A stretch of DNA of 41,613 nt from an uncultured Mucilaginibacter sp. (GTDB taxonomy: Bacteria; Bacteroidota; Bacteroidia; Sphingobacteriales; Sphingobacteriaceae), in contig NZ_CAMLHX010000034.1 in the NCBI RefSeq assembly GCF_946479965.1, positions 1 through 41,613 on the forward strand. The letters run 5' to 3'. Under the pieces are notes generated by a model. The model was not told the DNA's origin. It saw nothing but the letters and a program-made list of their open reading frames with translations, and ran no database searches. The translations under genes and the position numbers were made by a program. This document shows positions 16,018-24,517 of the stretch, one piece after another (the first letter of the stretch is position 1; every line of letters starts with the position of its first letter).

Positions 16018-17123
16018 GACGCGACCTTATCAATAGTAACCGGCATGGGAGCGGCCGGATAATGTTTTTTGATCTTTTTGATCAGCAAAGGCAAATTCCC
16101 TTCCACGTATTTGCATGCGCCGTTAATATGCACCCTGCTGAATTTCTCAATGTTTATACCCGGCAGCTGACTAAGAAGGCCCTCATCAAACAGCCTGATA
16201 TTGCCCTGGTGGATCACCAATAAAATATCTTCCGGCTCAACAGCGTAAAGGGCATTATAAAAGCCGCTGCCGTCTTTATTTTTCGCCACTACTATATTGG
16301 CTTCGCTATCTTTAAAACCCCAAACAGCAGCCGCATTTGCGCTTAGTGTGCTATATAGTTCCTCGTCATTAAGCAGTTGTGTTTTACGGGCGAGGCGCAG
16401 ATGGTCCCAGATGTTCCAGTTGCCGGTTAAGGTAGAATCAGTACCGAAAAGTAATTTGGTGTGCCCCTTTAACTCATTAACCCTGGCGGTTTTGTTCAGC
16501 AAAAAAAAGTTGGATTCAGGGCACCAAACCAATGCCTCAAACTTTTTTGCCTGCGCTGCGGACATGGCGACCCCGTGCACGGCTATCATTTTTTTGCCCC
16601 AAAGATTCCATCGGGTTAGCTGGTCAATTTCTGTGTGAGCCAAAGCATCTTTACCCTCGCCGGCATGTACCACTACCTGCTGTTTTCTTTTCAGGGGATT
16701 GTTTAATTTGAGTTTCCACAATTTATCAAATTGCACCGAATGAATACATTGCGGCTGCCATACGCTGATAAGCGGATCGGTAATATTTAAATATGCGCCG
16801 TGGTTTACTACCGTTGTAACACCGCATAAAAGATTTTTAAATAATCCCCATTGCACACGCAGTTCAAGCGGCACTTTTAATACTTCGGTTATCTCGTTTT
16901 TGTATTTTTTATGGATATGGTTTCCCCACTCGGTGTAATTATTATAGATCTCGCCGCCAAATTGAGGGAACAGGTTAAAATCTAAATGATCATGCGAATT
17001 TATCAGGCCGGGAAACAGTATAGCATCATCAAAGTCCAGTTGTAACTGCTCACAATCCGCAATGCTTATGTTGACGGTTACCGGGGTTTTGCTGTTTGGG
17101 GTAATTACATTATCCAGCGTCAT
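16014..17123 (-). CDS. Amidohydrolase-superfamily metal-dependent hydrolase/deaminase
   Basis: TIM-barrel hydrolase of 369 residues. Metal ligands and catalytic residues of the superfamily are visible: SHDHLD with His44 and His46 (HxH), His153 in VVHAGEG, His183 in AVHGVAM, and Asp229 in LLFGTDS. The pattern is closest to chlorohydrolase/cytosine-deaminase-like subtypes with a single metal. The N-terminus is short and lacks much of the usual strand cap before the barrel (LFPGLINSHDH at 36-46), though a composite small domain may be split between both ends. It overlaps the methyltransferase by 14 bases and the glycosyltransferase by four. A guanidine, amide or deaminable ring is the likely target; the substrate is unknown. 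Confidence 0.75.
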   Translation of the reverse strand: MTLDNVITPNSKTPVTVNISIADCEQLQLDFDDAILFPGLINSHDHLDFNLFPQFGGEIYNNYTEWGNHIHKKYKNEITEVLKVPLELRVQWGLFKNLLCGVTTVVNHGAYLNITDPLISVWQPQCIHSVQFDKLWKLKLNNPLKRKQQVVVHAGEGKDALAHTEIDQLTRWNLWGKKMIAVHGVAMSAAQAKKFEALVWCPESNFFLLNKTARVNELKGHTKLLFGTDSTLTGNWNIWDHLRLARKTQLLNDEELYSTLSANAAAVWGFKDSEANIVVAKNKDGSGFYNALYAVEPEDILLVIHQGNIRLFDEGLLSQLPGINIEKFSRVHINGACKYVEGNLPLLIKKIKKHYPAAPMPVTIDKVAS

Positions 17124-17856
17124 AACCGCGCCTTAAATGTATGCCGTATATAATACGCGAATTTTTAAATTTCTCATAAACGGACAAAGCGTTCTTCGCC
17201 TCGTAATAATGCTTTACATCTTCGTTAACCTGCCGCTCAATTTTATTAACTACCGTTAATCCATGGCTGCGCAGGGTATCTTCCAGATCGCTTATGTAAT
17301 GGACAAAGTTTTTTACGGCGATGTTGGTATTGTTGTGCTTAAAAGTCCGTTTACCGCCAAATGCCAGCGCGTTTGGGTGGAAATCGGTAATAATAATATC
17401 GCCTTTGGCTTTTAACATTCGGCACCAGGCCTGCAGGGCCTCGTCAATATTTTCAATATGGGCAACAGTAAGCGTTGATGTTATTACGTCGTATGAGCCA
17501 TTCGGAATGTCAGTAAACAGGTTGTCTTTAATCTGGTAAACACAAGCCGAAGGATATTTAAGTTGAAGTCTTTCCAACATTCCCGGCGACACATCAAACC
17601 CGGTTAGGCCTGCCGGCTTTTGTCTGAAAAAATGCGGCCAGTAACGGCCGGTACCGCAGCCAATGTCGGCAATTTGTTTACCGGCGATGTTCACTTCGCT
17701 TAACAGTTCCGAGAAGATCGCCGCATCCATATCCATCATCAGGTTGCCCGACTGTGTATCATAGCCCCCGGCCCACAAATTATACGCATCAACCGAATTT
17801 TTTTCCTGTACCGGAAAAATTCTTTGTTCGATCATTTTTTTGATGGCGGTTATCAT
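17110..17856 (-). CDS. Class I SAM-dependent methyltransferase
   Basis: The 248-residue protein has a Rossmann methyltransferase fold. Motif I is QIADIGCGTGRYWP (61-74), followed by the acidic strand LTGFDVSPGMLERL (near 85-98), motif IV-like YDVITSTLTVAHIEN and the post-motif GDIIITDFHPN. It resembles the Methyltransf_11/UbiE-like group acting on small molecules. First gene of the minus-strand trio, it starts 193 bases from the divergent radical SAM operon, so both arms could share one control region. The substrate is unknown. Confidence 0.82.
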   Translation of the reverse strand: MITAIKKMIEQRIFPVQEKNSVDAYNLWAGGYDTQSGNLMMDMDAAIFSELLSEVNIAGKQIADIGCGTGRYWPHFFRQKPAGLTGFDVSPGMLERLQLKYPSACVYQIKDNLFTDIPNGSYDVITSTLTVAHIENIDEALQAWCRMLKAKGDIIITDFHPNALAFGGKRTFKHNNTNIAVKNFVHYISDLEDTLRSHGLTVVNKIERQVNEDVKHYYEAKNALSVYEKFKNSRIIYGIHLRRGYDAG

Positions 17857-18009
17857 AATGGCGTTTTTAACAAATACGCCGCAAAGGCATTTTGGGTTGC
17901 TCTATCTGTTATTATTTACGCGAGGCAACCGCCGGCATATCCCATGCGTAATGCTAGTACTATGATTCACTGTAGCTGAGGAGGGGGTCTCTTAGCTATT
18001 TTTTAGGGG

Positions 18010-18036
18010 AAAGCGGTGGGCCAGGCCCGCCGCTTT
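18010..18036 (+). promoter_or_regulatory. Leader hairpin just upstream of the radical SAM operon
   Basis: AAAGCGGTGGGC (18010-18021) pairs with GCCCGCCGCTTT (18025-18036) over twelve positions, with one G-U wobble in RNA, around a CAG loop. TTTAATTTT overlaps and follows the stem, as in an intrinsic terminator. Only 13 bases separate the stem from the ATG at 18050, so no promoter fits between them and the hairpin should lie in the operon's own leader. It could act as an attenuator or cover the ribosome entry site. It does not match a cobalamin riboswitch, which would be far longer. Confidence 0.5.
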
Positions 18037-18049
18037 AATTTTATGATAA

Positions 18050-19552
18050 ATGAATAAAATATTATTGTTTAATCCTAAAAGCTCTGATGCGAAATATCGT
18101 ATACCCAACTCCATATTAAATATTGCTGCCTCGGTTGAGGGAAAGTACGACTGGGTTATTGTTGACGGCAATTGTGAAGCTGATGCACTAAAGAAAATAG
18201 AAAGCTACCTTGATACAGGTGAGTTTAAATACCTGGGATTTACCGTAATGCCCGGTCCGCAATTGCGGCAGGCCATTATCGCGGCCAAAGCGGTAAAAGA
18301 AAAATATCCCTACACAAAAATGATCTGGGGCGGATATTTCCCTTCTAATCAACCCGAATCTGTTTTGTGTTCCCGCTATGTAGATTTTATAGTAAATGGC
18401 CCCGGCGATAACGCGTTCCCTTTGCTGATAGATGCTTTGGAGAAAAATGAACCTTTTGAGTTTATTAAAAACCTTATCTATCAAAATACTGACGGCCGCA
18501 TATTTAAAACCGCCAAAGAGGACCTGATAGATCAGGACACACTACCGCCACTGCCTTATGATAAACTGAACCGCTTTTACCCCATACCAAAGTTTTTAGG
18601 GAGGACATATTTGGGAGAGAAAACCCTTGCCTACCACTCCAGCATTGGCTGTCCTTTTACCTGTTCGTTCTGCGCGGTTGTGCCAATTTACGAAGCGCGG
18701 TGGAAAGCCAAATCGGCTAAAAATGTTTATGCCGATGTTAAATACATAAAGGATAAATGGGGTGCCGATGCTATTGAGTTTCACGATAATAATTTCTTTG
18801 TTTCCGAAAAACGCGCCGTAGAATTTTCAAAGCTGATCGAGCCTGAGAATATGACCTGGTGGGGCATGGCCCGTATTGATACCATGAGCAAGTTTAAAGA
18901 TGAATCGTTGGCTGCTATTCGCAGAGCGGGTTGTAAGATCATTTTTTTTGGTGCCGAAAGCGGCAACAACGCCATTTTAGAACAAATGGATAAAGGCGGC
19001 ACTCAAACCGGCGAACAGATCATCCAATTTGCCGAGCGCCTGAAGAAGTTTGATATAGTGCCCGAATATTCCTTTGTGCTGGGTACACCCGCACCAACAC
19101 CTGAGCAAGTGCAGGCGCAGATTGATTTTGAGATAGATTTTATAAAACAGGTTAAAGCAGTAAATCCTAAAACGGAGATCATTATCTACACTTACAGCCC
19201 TGTGCCAACCGAGGGTTCTGAATTGTATAAACAGGTATTGGCAAGCGGGTTTAAATTTCCGCAGACTTTAGAAGACTGGATAAGCCCTGCCTGGGAAAAT
19301 TTTGACCTGCGCAAAAATCCGCTTACACCCTGGCTAACGCCTGAGATGATAGATAAGATCAGAAATTTCGAAACGGTGTTAAACGGCGTCTATCCAACAA
19401 TAACCGACATCAGGTTAAATGCCCTAAAACGCGCGGCAATAAAAGCGGCATCAACCCTACGCTACAAAATTAATTTATACCATTACCCCTATGAGATAAA
19501 GCTACTGCAAAAGGTTTGGAAGTATCGCCAGCCTGAGATTCAAGGATTTTAA
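18050..19552 (+). CDS. B12-binding-type radical SAM protein (class B-like)
   Basis: A 500-residue enzyme. An N-terminal cobalamin-binding-like Rossmann domain (about 1-150, including YLGFTVMPGPQ and MIWGGYFPS) lacks the DxHxxG base-off histidine, as is common in this radical SAM class. The radical SAM barrel follows, with GCPFTCSFCAV giving the CxxxCxxC ligands Cys201, Cys205 and Cys208. Typical later segments are FHDNNFF and IFFGAESG (GGE-like and glycine-rich S-adenosylmethionine contacts). A C-terminal extension of ~100 residues has no obvious motif. Relatives methylate unreactive carbon or phosphorus centres or rearrange rings. It heads a five-gene plus-strand run and is followed by a SPASM radical SAM gene after 8 bases. 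Confidence 0.85.
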   Translation: MNKILLFNPKSSDAKYRIPNSILNIAASVEGKYDWVIVDGNCEADALKKIESYLDTGEFKYLGFTVMPGPQLRQAIIAAKAVKEKYPYTKMIWGGYFPSNQPESVLCSRYVDFIVNGPGDNAFPLLIDALEKNEPFEFIKNLIYQNTDGRIFKTAKEDLIDQDTLPPLPYDKLNRFYPIPKFLGRTYLGEKTLAYHSSIGCPFTCSFCAVVPIYEARWKAKSAKNVYADVKYIKDKWGADAIEFHDNNFFVSEKRAVEFSKLIEPENMTWWGMARIDTMSKFKDESLAAIRRAGCKIIFFGAESGNNAILEQMDKGGTQTGEQIIQFAERLKKFDIVPEYSFVLGTPAPTPEQVQAQIDFEIDFIKQVKAVNPKTEIIIYTYSPVPTEGSELYKQVLASGFKFPQTLEDWISPAWENFDLRKNPLTPWLTPEMIDKIRNFETVLNGVYPTITDIRLNALKRAAIKAASTLRYKINLYHYPYEIKLLQKVWKYRQPEIQGF

Positions 19553-19560
19553 ACAAAACC

Positions 19561-20607
19561 ATGATGGCATCATCATTATATAACACCTACCAGCGGTACC
19601 GCACTTTAAAAAGTGGTAAAATATCGGCGCTGCCTATTGTTATATTAATGCCCCATAGCGCCTGCAACTGCCGTTGTGTAATGTGCGATATATGGAAAGA
19701 CAATAAAAACCTGAAGCAATTAACCGAGCAGGATATTACCGGATTGCTTATCTCACTAAAACAACTGGGCACGCAACAAGTAGTAATGTCGGGTGGAGAG
19801 GCGCTGCTGAACCCCAACTTTTTTGAGCTTTGCCGGATCTTAAAAAAGCAGGGCATTAAAATAGGCCTGTTAACTACAGGCCTGTCTATAAAAAACAATG
19901 CCGATCAACTACTGCAATGGGTAGATGATCTGATCGTGTCTCTTGATGGTGATGAACCGTTACATGATGCCATACGCGATATCCCCAATGCTTTTAAAAA
20001 GCTTAGCGAGGGTGTGCAGCATTTAAAATCGCTAAACCCGCGTTTTCGTATAACGGCCCGTACTGTAATTCATCGCCTCAATTTCAGACAGTGGCCCGCC
20101 ATAATCCGGGCCGCAAAGGCAATGGGAATTGATCAGGTAAGCTTTTTGCCGGCCGATGTAAGTAGCCATGCTTTTAATCGCCAAACCGCCTGGGCGGAGC
20201 CCAGGCAGCATGAAATATTGGTGCAGGAAAATGAGCTTAAGGAATTGCTGAAAGTTATTAAAACGATTTTTTACGATCATCTTGAGGATTTTGAAAATGG
20301 ATACATCGCCGAGTCGACAGATAAAATTTACGATATCTATCAATATTATGCCGCGTTTTATGGCCTGAATGCTTTTCCATTTAAAAAGTGTAACGCGCCT
20401 TGGGTATCAACGGTGGTTGAGGCCGATGGAAGCGTGCGGCCCTGCTTTTTTCATGATACCATCGGCAATATTCGCGACAGTTCGCTTTCAGATATTTTAA
20501 ACAGCGATGCTGCAATGAGTTTCAGAAAAGAGCTTGACATGAGTACCAACAGCACCTGTGTTAAGTGCGTATGCTCTTTGCACTTATCACCATTTACCCG
20601 ATTGTAG
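19561..20607 (+). CDS. Radical SAM protein with C-terminal SPASM-like domain
   Basis: A 348-residue enzyme. The radical SAM motif lies in SACNCRCVMCDIW, with ligands Cys35, Cys39 and Cys42. VVMSGGEALL supplies the GGE S-adenosylmethionine contact. The C-terminal part has cysteines at 277, 295, 333, 336 and 338 (CNAPW, VRPCFF, CVKCVC), the spacing of a SPASM/twitch domain holding one or two auxiliary clusters. SPASM enzymes modify peptides, but members in sugar and lipid pathways are also known. Start is the ATG at 19561; an ATG one codon later is also possible. It lies between the B12-type radical SAM and the GT39-like gene, so a role in the same small-molecule or glycan pathway is inferred. 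Confidence 0.85.
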   Translation: MMASSLYNTYQRYRTLKSGKISALPIVILMPHSACNCRCVMCDIWKDNKNLKQLTEQDITGLLISLKQLGTQQVVMSGGEALLNPNFFELCRILKKQGIKIGLLTTGLSIKNNADQLLQWVDDLIVSLDGDEPLHDAIRDIPNAFKKLSEGVQHLKSLNPRFRITARTVIHRLNFRQWPAIIRAAKAMGIDQVSFLPADVSSHAFNRQTAWAEPRQHEILVQENELKELLKVIKTIFYDHLEDFENGYIAESTDKIYDIYQYYAAFYGLNAFPFKKCNAPWVSTVVEADGSVRPCFFHDTIGNIRDSSLSDILNSDAAMSFRKELDMSTNSTCVKCVCSLHLSPFTRL

Positions 20608-20614
20608 TACCCGG

Positions 20615-22069
20615 ATGAAATTAAAGGCAGGCATAAACCTAAGCAGTTACAGCGCTTTGCAGGTAATTTTATTGCTGACGCTTTTACAATTATCAATAAC
20701 GCTACTCACCAATGGTTTCGCCCTTTCTGCCGACGAGGCCATGTGGCACTACATTGGGCGCAACTGGTTCAGGCACGGGCTTGTTCCTTATACTGGTGGG
20801 GTTGATAATAAATCGCCCTTGTTCTTTGCCATATTTGGCTTGTCTGATCTGCTTTTTGGGGTAAATTATTGGTTCCCGCGAATTGTAGGCACCCTTTGCC
20901 AATCGGTTGGTATCTACTATATCTATAAAATTGCCTGCCATATATCGGGTAAGCAAGCCGGCATACTGGCTATCTCATTTTACGGCCTGTCTGTTTTATG
21001 GCATTGTGCCGATGGTAAATATGTGTCGTATACCGAAACCTATGAGGTGTTATTTATTATAGTCGCTTTTTATATTTTCCTGACGCGCCAAAGCACCACT
21101 GGTGCGTTTTTGAGCGGTTTTTTCACTGCTATTGGTTTTGGGTTCAGACTGTCGGCAGTGTTTGGAATCGCAGCGCTGTTTATTTCATCGCTGCATAGAG
21201 GTAAAAGATTTAGCCTTATTTTTTGTGGCGGTTTGTCCGCGGGTGCCGGTTTACTGATCCTGTTATTTGGTGCTACAGGCATTCATCTTAACGAGGTTTT
21301 CACTTATGCCCTAACAGACAACTTTGGCACCGGCAGCACCACCGACCATTCCTTATTATGGCGACTGGAACAAATGTTCGGCATGTTCTTTTATTCAGAA
21401 ATGGTAATGTTCTATCCGCTTTTGTTGGCTTATTGGTTTATAAAACGGCGGGTTGACTGGCTGCTGCTTTGGCTGATAATCGAATTTATCGGCATCAATA
21501 TAGTAGGCAATTACGCCCGGGTACAGCTTAAAGACCTGCTGCCCGCCTTTTCGCTTATAAGCGCTTTTGCAACTGTACATTTAATAAATACTTATAATAT
21601 CTCTTTCAAACGGATTCTGTTGATTGTATGGGTCTGTTTCTTCCCCAAGCTACTCGAGCCCTTGGTTAATTTGAAGAAGCTGTTTGTGAATGATCTGCCT
21701 AAAACCGCAGTTATATCCGCCCAACCTGATGAACTGCGTTGCAAGCAATTAGGGTTATGGGTTAGGGCCAATACAAACGTGCATCAAAAAGTATTTGTAG
21801 CGGGCTTTGGCGCACAGGTGCAGGTGTATTCAGAAAGGCTTTCGCCGACCATTTATTTTAATGTTACGCAGACTGACATCGCCAAAAGACGATTTTATGG
21901 AGATATGAAAACGAATAAGCCAGATGTTGTATTGGTGCCACGGTTTGCGAATTACGCCAAATATGTAAGCGCCGATTTGCGAGGGTATGTTGACCATTTG
22001 GTTGCCGGATCATATAGTTTTGACAGGAGTTTGCGCGGATATGATATTTATCGCATTAAAAATGAATAG
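20615..22069 (+). CDS. GT39/ArnT-like polytopic membrane glycosyltransferase
   Basis: The protein of 484 residues has about ten to twelve transmembrane segments, then a soluble C-terminal domain of ~120 residues. The first extracytoplasmic loop carries ALSADEAMWHYIGR and DNKSP, the acidic-loop signature (D-E, then D-x-KSP) of GT39/PMT_2/ArnT-type enzymes, which use polyprenyl-phosphate sugars at the periplasmic face. The frame opens at 20558, but a start there would overlap the previous gene by 50 bases and add a non-membrane N-terminus. ATG 20615, seven bases after the preceding stop, gives MKLKAG before the first hydrophobic segment and is preferred. The acceptor may be a lipid, protein or the cluster's own product. 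Confidence 0.78.
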   Translation: MKLKAGINLSSYSALQVILLLTLLQLSITLLTNGFALSADEAMWHYIGRNWFRHGLVPYTGGVDNKSPLFFAIFGLSDLLFGVNYWFPRIVGTLCQSVGIYYIYKIACHISGKQAGILAISFYGLSVLWHCADGKYVSYTETYEVLFIIVAFYIFLTRQSTTGAFLSGFFTAIGFGFRLSAVFGIAALFISSLHRGKRFSLIFCGGLSAGAGLLILLFGATGIHLNEVFTYALTDNFGTGSTTDHSLLWRLEQMFGMFFYSEMVMFYPLLLAYWFIKRRVDWLLLWLIIEFIGINIVGNYARVQLKDLLPAFSLISAFATVHLINTYNISFKRILLIVWVCFFPKLLEPLVNLKKLFVNDLPKTAVISAQPDELRCKQLGLWVRANTNVHQKVFVAGFGAQVQVYSERLSPTIYFNVTQTDIAKRRFYGDMKTNKPDVVLVPRFANYAKYVSADLRGYVDHLVAGSYSFDRSLRGYDIYRIKNE

Positions 22070-22089
22070 GGACGACATTCAGTTATCAG

Positions 22090-22147
22090 GGGTGGCTCAC
22101 GGTGGCTCACAGGGCTCACGGTGGCTCACCCCGGCTCAGAGCCACCC
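22090..22147 (+). repeat. GGTGGCTCAC decamer repeat array with competing hairpin
   Basis: GGTGGCTCAC occurs at 22091-22100, 22101-22110 and 22120-22129, with degenerate copies AGGGCTCAC (22111-22119) and CCCGGCTCAG (22130-22139). AGCCACCC (22140-22147) can pair with the GGTGGCT part of any of the three full copies, so alternative hairpins compete for one 3' arm. The array lies in the 166-base gap between the GT39-like gene and the second B12-type radical SAM gene. It may act as an intra-operon attenuator, a terminator, or a slippage-prone repeat. Confidence 0.6.
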
Positions 22148-22235
22148 TAAGACAGGCATAGAATTGAGTAGAGCTCCAATTTTATAGCTACCCAGGCGGG
22201 CAACCTGCCGCATTTTGACAACGTAATCGTAATAC

Positions 22236-23696
22236 ATGCAGAACATACTGTTTAGCCACTCCTATTTTTTAGGTTTTGACCCGAAGCAACTGGCTTTAGG
22301 GCAGCCATATCCACCATTGGGTACGTTATATGCGGCTGCTTTGCTACGCGAGAATGGGTATACTGTATCGTTGTTTGATACCATGTTCTGTCATCAGCCC
22401 GAAGAGGTAAATACAGCTTTGATCAATAGCGTTCCGCAGCTTTTTGTATTGTATGATGATGGCTTTAACTACCTCACCAAAATGTGCCTCACCAATATGC
22501 GCGAGGCGGCATTCAGCATGTGTAAACTGGCTAAGGCAAAAGGATGCACGGTAATTGTGTCCAGCTCCGATTCGACAGATCGTTATACTGAATATTTGCA
22601 GGAAGGAGCCGATTTTGTAATTATCGGCGAAGCTGAACATACCCTGCTTGATTTAGTAGATAATATAAAAGCCGGGAAAAACACTTACTCGGCAATACCC
22701 GGACTTGCTTTTATAAACGATGGCCAATCCAACAAAACACCCGCACGCCCGGTTTTAAAGGATCTTGATAGTTTGCCTCTGCCTGCCTGGGATCTGATCG
22801 ATATAGAACCTTACCGTAAAAGCTGGTTAAAAAATGCAGGATATTTTTCCCTCAATATGAGCACCACGAGGGGTTGCCCCTTTAAATGCAATTGGTGCGC
22901 CAAGCCTATTTATGGCAATCGCTACAATTCCCGCAGTCCGCAAAATGTGCTGCAGGAAATTAGAGTGCTGAAAGAGCTTTTTAACATGGATCATATTTGG
23001 TTTTGCGACGATATTTTTGGGTTAAAACCAGGCTGGATAATTGAATTCGCAGAGCTTATAAAGCAGCAAAACATATCCATCCGCTTTAAAATACAATCAC
23101 GGGCCGACCTGTTATCAGACAATCATGTTGTTGCCGCGCTGGCCGCCGCAGGCTGCGAAAATGTTTGGATAGGAGCCGAAAGCGGATCACAAAAAGTACT
23201 GGATGCCATGGATAAAGGCATTACAATAGAGCAAATAGCCACGGCTACCCATGCCATGAAAAGCAATGGGATCAAGCCTTCATTTTTTATTCAGTTTGGT
23301 TACCCCGGCGAGGATAAGGCGGACATTGCCCGAACAGTGGAAATGATAAATACACTGCTACCTTTTGAAATAGGCATATCTGTATCTTACCCCTTGCCGG
23401 GCACCGTTTTTTATGATCGTGTAAAGGCTGATCTGCATAAAAAAACCAACTGGACAGACTCTGACGAGATGGCGCTTATGTTCAGTAATACTTTTCCGCC
23501 GTCTTATTACAAGCAATTGCATAAATACGTACATCAAAATTATCATAAACACCTGGCTAAAAACAGTATGATTAAGCTGATAAAAAATCCGCTGAGCGTT
23601 AATGCAAGTGTTTTAAGAAAAGCACTTTCGGTATTGTACCATGCCCCGGCTACGTTTTTTGAAAAACTTAAATTAACCCAATTGGAAAAGGCCTAA
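22236..23696 (+). CDS. B12-binding-type radical SAM protein (class B-like)
   Basis: A 486-residue enzyme of the same broad class as the one at 18050 but not a close duplicate. The N-terminal Rossmann-type domain (about 1-145, with YPPLGTLYAAALLRENG and FVIIGEAEHTL) matches cobalamin-binding radical SAM proteins. Radical SAM ligands are Cys214, Cys218 and Cys221 in RGCPFKCNWCAKP. IGAESGSQKVLDAMDKG and PGE/YPLPGT segments follow as expected. The TAATG junction at its end overlaps the following methyltransferase start by one base, so the two are co-translated. A preceding 166-base gap with the repeat array may give it separate control. Substrate unknown. Confidence 0.85.
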   Translation: MQNILFSHSYFLGFDPKQLALGQPYPPLGTLYAAALLRENGYTVSLFDTMFCHQPEEVNTALINSVPQLFVLYDDGFNYLTKMCLTNMREAAFSMCKLAKAKGCTVIVSSSDSTDRYTEYLQEGADFVIIGEAEHTLLDLVDNIKAGKNTYSAIPGLAFINDGQSNKTPARPVLKDLDSLPLPAWDLIDIEPYRKSWLKNAGYFSLNMSTTRGCPFKCNWCAKPIYGNRYNSRSPQNVLQEIRVLKELFNMDHIWFCDDIFGLKPGWIIEFAELIKQQNISIRFKIQSRADLLSDNHVVAALAAAGCENVWIGAESGSQKVLDAMDKGITIEQIATATHAMKSNGIKPSFFIQFGYPGEDKADIARTVEMINTLLPFEIGISVSYPLPGTVFYDRVKADLHKKTNWTDSDEMALMFSNTFPPSYYKQLHKYVHQNYHKHLAKNSMIKLIKNPLSVNASVLRKALSVLYHAPATFFEKLKLTQLEKA

Positions 23697-24517
23697 TGGA
23701 TATAGCTGTCGACCAAACGAACGAGTATTACGCAGCGAAAGCATTTACTGCGCAGTCGGGTGTATTTGATGAGATATACTCTGGCAATACCATTGTTAAC
23801 TATAAACGCGATAGGGCGCGGGCGCATGTTTTGCAGTATTTGAAACCGGGAGCCGCTATACTGGAGCTAAATAGCGGTACGGGCGAAGACGCCGTGTTTT
23901 TTGCAAAGCAAGGCTTTTATGTACATGCCACCGATATATCACGCGGCATGCAAAAGCAACTCTGCCAAAAGGTGGCCGACCAAAGTCTGGAATACCTGGT
24001 TACCAATGAACTTTGCTCATTTACCCAATTGCAACTACTGAAAAATAAAGGACCATTTGACCATATATTCTCCAACTTTGCGGGCCTAAATTGTACCGGC
24101 GAGCTGGATACCGTTTTGTTATCACTGCCCGGATTATTAAAACCCGGTGGCACCGCAACTTTGGTTATCCTACCAAAATTCTGCCTGTGGGAGTCGCTGT
24201 TGATATTTAAAGGAAAATTTAAAACCGCTACCCGCCGGTGGTTCAGCAAAAATGGAGTTAAGGCTCATGTGGAAGGCAGCTATTTTACCTGCTGGTACTA
24301 CAACCCATCGTATGTTATAAATGCCGTAAAAGATCATTTTGATGTGCTGGACACCGAGGGGCTTTGCACGCTTGTGCCGCCATCCTACATAGAGGGCTTT
24401 GCAGAGAAATTTCCACGAATATATACTTTACTCAAAAAGGCAGAAGGAAAATTTAAATCGAGTTGGCCATGGAAATTTATAGGCGACTATTATATCATCT
24501 CCTTACAGAAGAAGTAA
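23696..24517 (+). CDS. Class I SAM-dependent methyltransferase
   Basis: The 273-residue protein has motif I at AAILELNSGTGEDAVFFA (53-70), an acidic second strand YVHATDIS, and FDHIFSNFAGLN in the motif IV position with GGTATLVILP after it. The C-terminal half contains an aromatic/basic insertion (ATRRWFSKNGVKAH) that may bind the acceptor. It is unrelated beyond the fold to the methyltransferase at 17110. It is translationally coupled to the B12-type radical SAM gene. Its stop directly abuts the stop of the convergent nucleotidyltransferase, with no terminator space. Confidence 0.8.
   Translation: MDIAVDQTNEYYAAKAFTAQSGVFDEIYSGNTIVNYKRDRARAHVLQYLKPGAAILELNSGTGEDAVFFAKQGFYVHATDISRGMQKQLCQKVADQSLEYLVTNELCSFTQLQLLKNKGPFDHIFSNFAGLNCTGELDTVLLSLPGLLKPGGTATLVILPKFCLWESLLIFKGKFKTATRRWFSKNGVKAHVEGSYFTCWYYNPSYVINAVKDHFDVLDTEGLCTLVPPSYIEGFAEKFPRIYTLLKKAEGKFKSSWPWKFIGDYYIISLQKK

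Noticed and set aside
17857..18049. Cobalamin riboswitch upstream of the B12-type radical SAM operon
   Set aside because: The region has a simple hairpin only; I see no B12-box or the multi-stem layout needed, and the space is too short for a typical aptamer plus promoter.
19561..20607. Partnership of the SPASM enzyme with the GG-leader peptide at 188-352
   Set aside because: They are about 19 kb apart with two unrelated operons between, and the SPASM gene is tightly packed with glycan-type genes. There is no positive evidence for the link.
20558..20614. Upstream start of the GT39-like gene at 20558
   Set aside because: It would overlap the SPASM gene by 50 bases and add a polar cysteine-containing N-terminus that reads as out-of-frame SPASM sequence. 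ATG 20615 is better.
22090..22147. CRISPR array
   Set aside because: The repeat unit is only about 10 bases with no spacers, and no cas gene is present.
18050..23696. Hopanoid biosynthesis (HpnJ/HpnH-like) assignment for the radical SAM genes
   Set aside because: No squalene-hopene cyclase or other hopanoid gene is nearby, and a SPASM enzyme with GT39 and amidohydrolase is not part of that pathway. Family resemblance alone is not enough.
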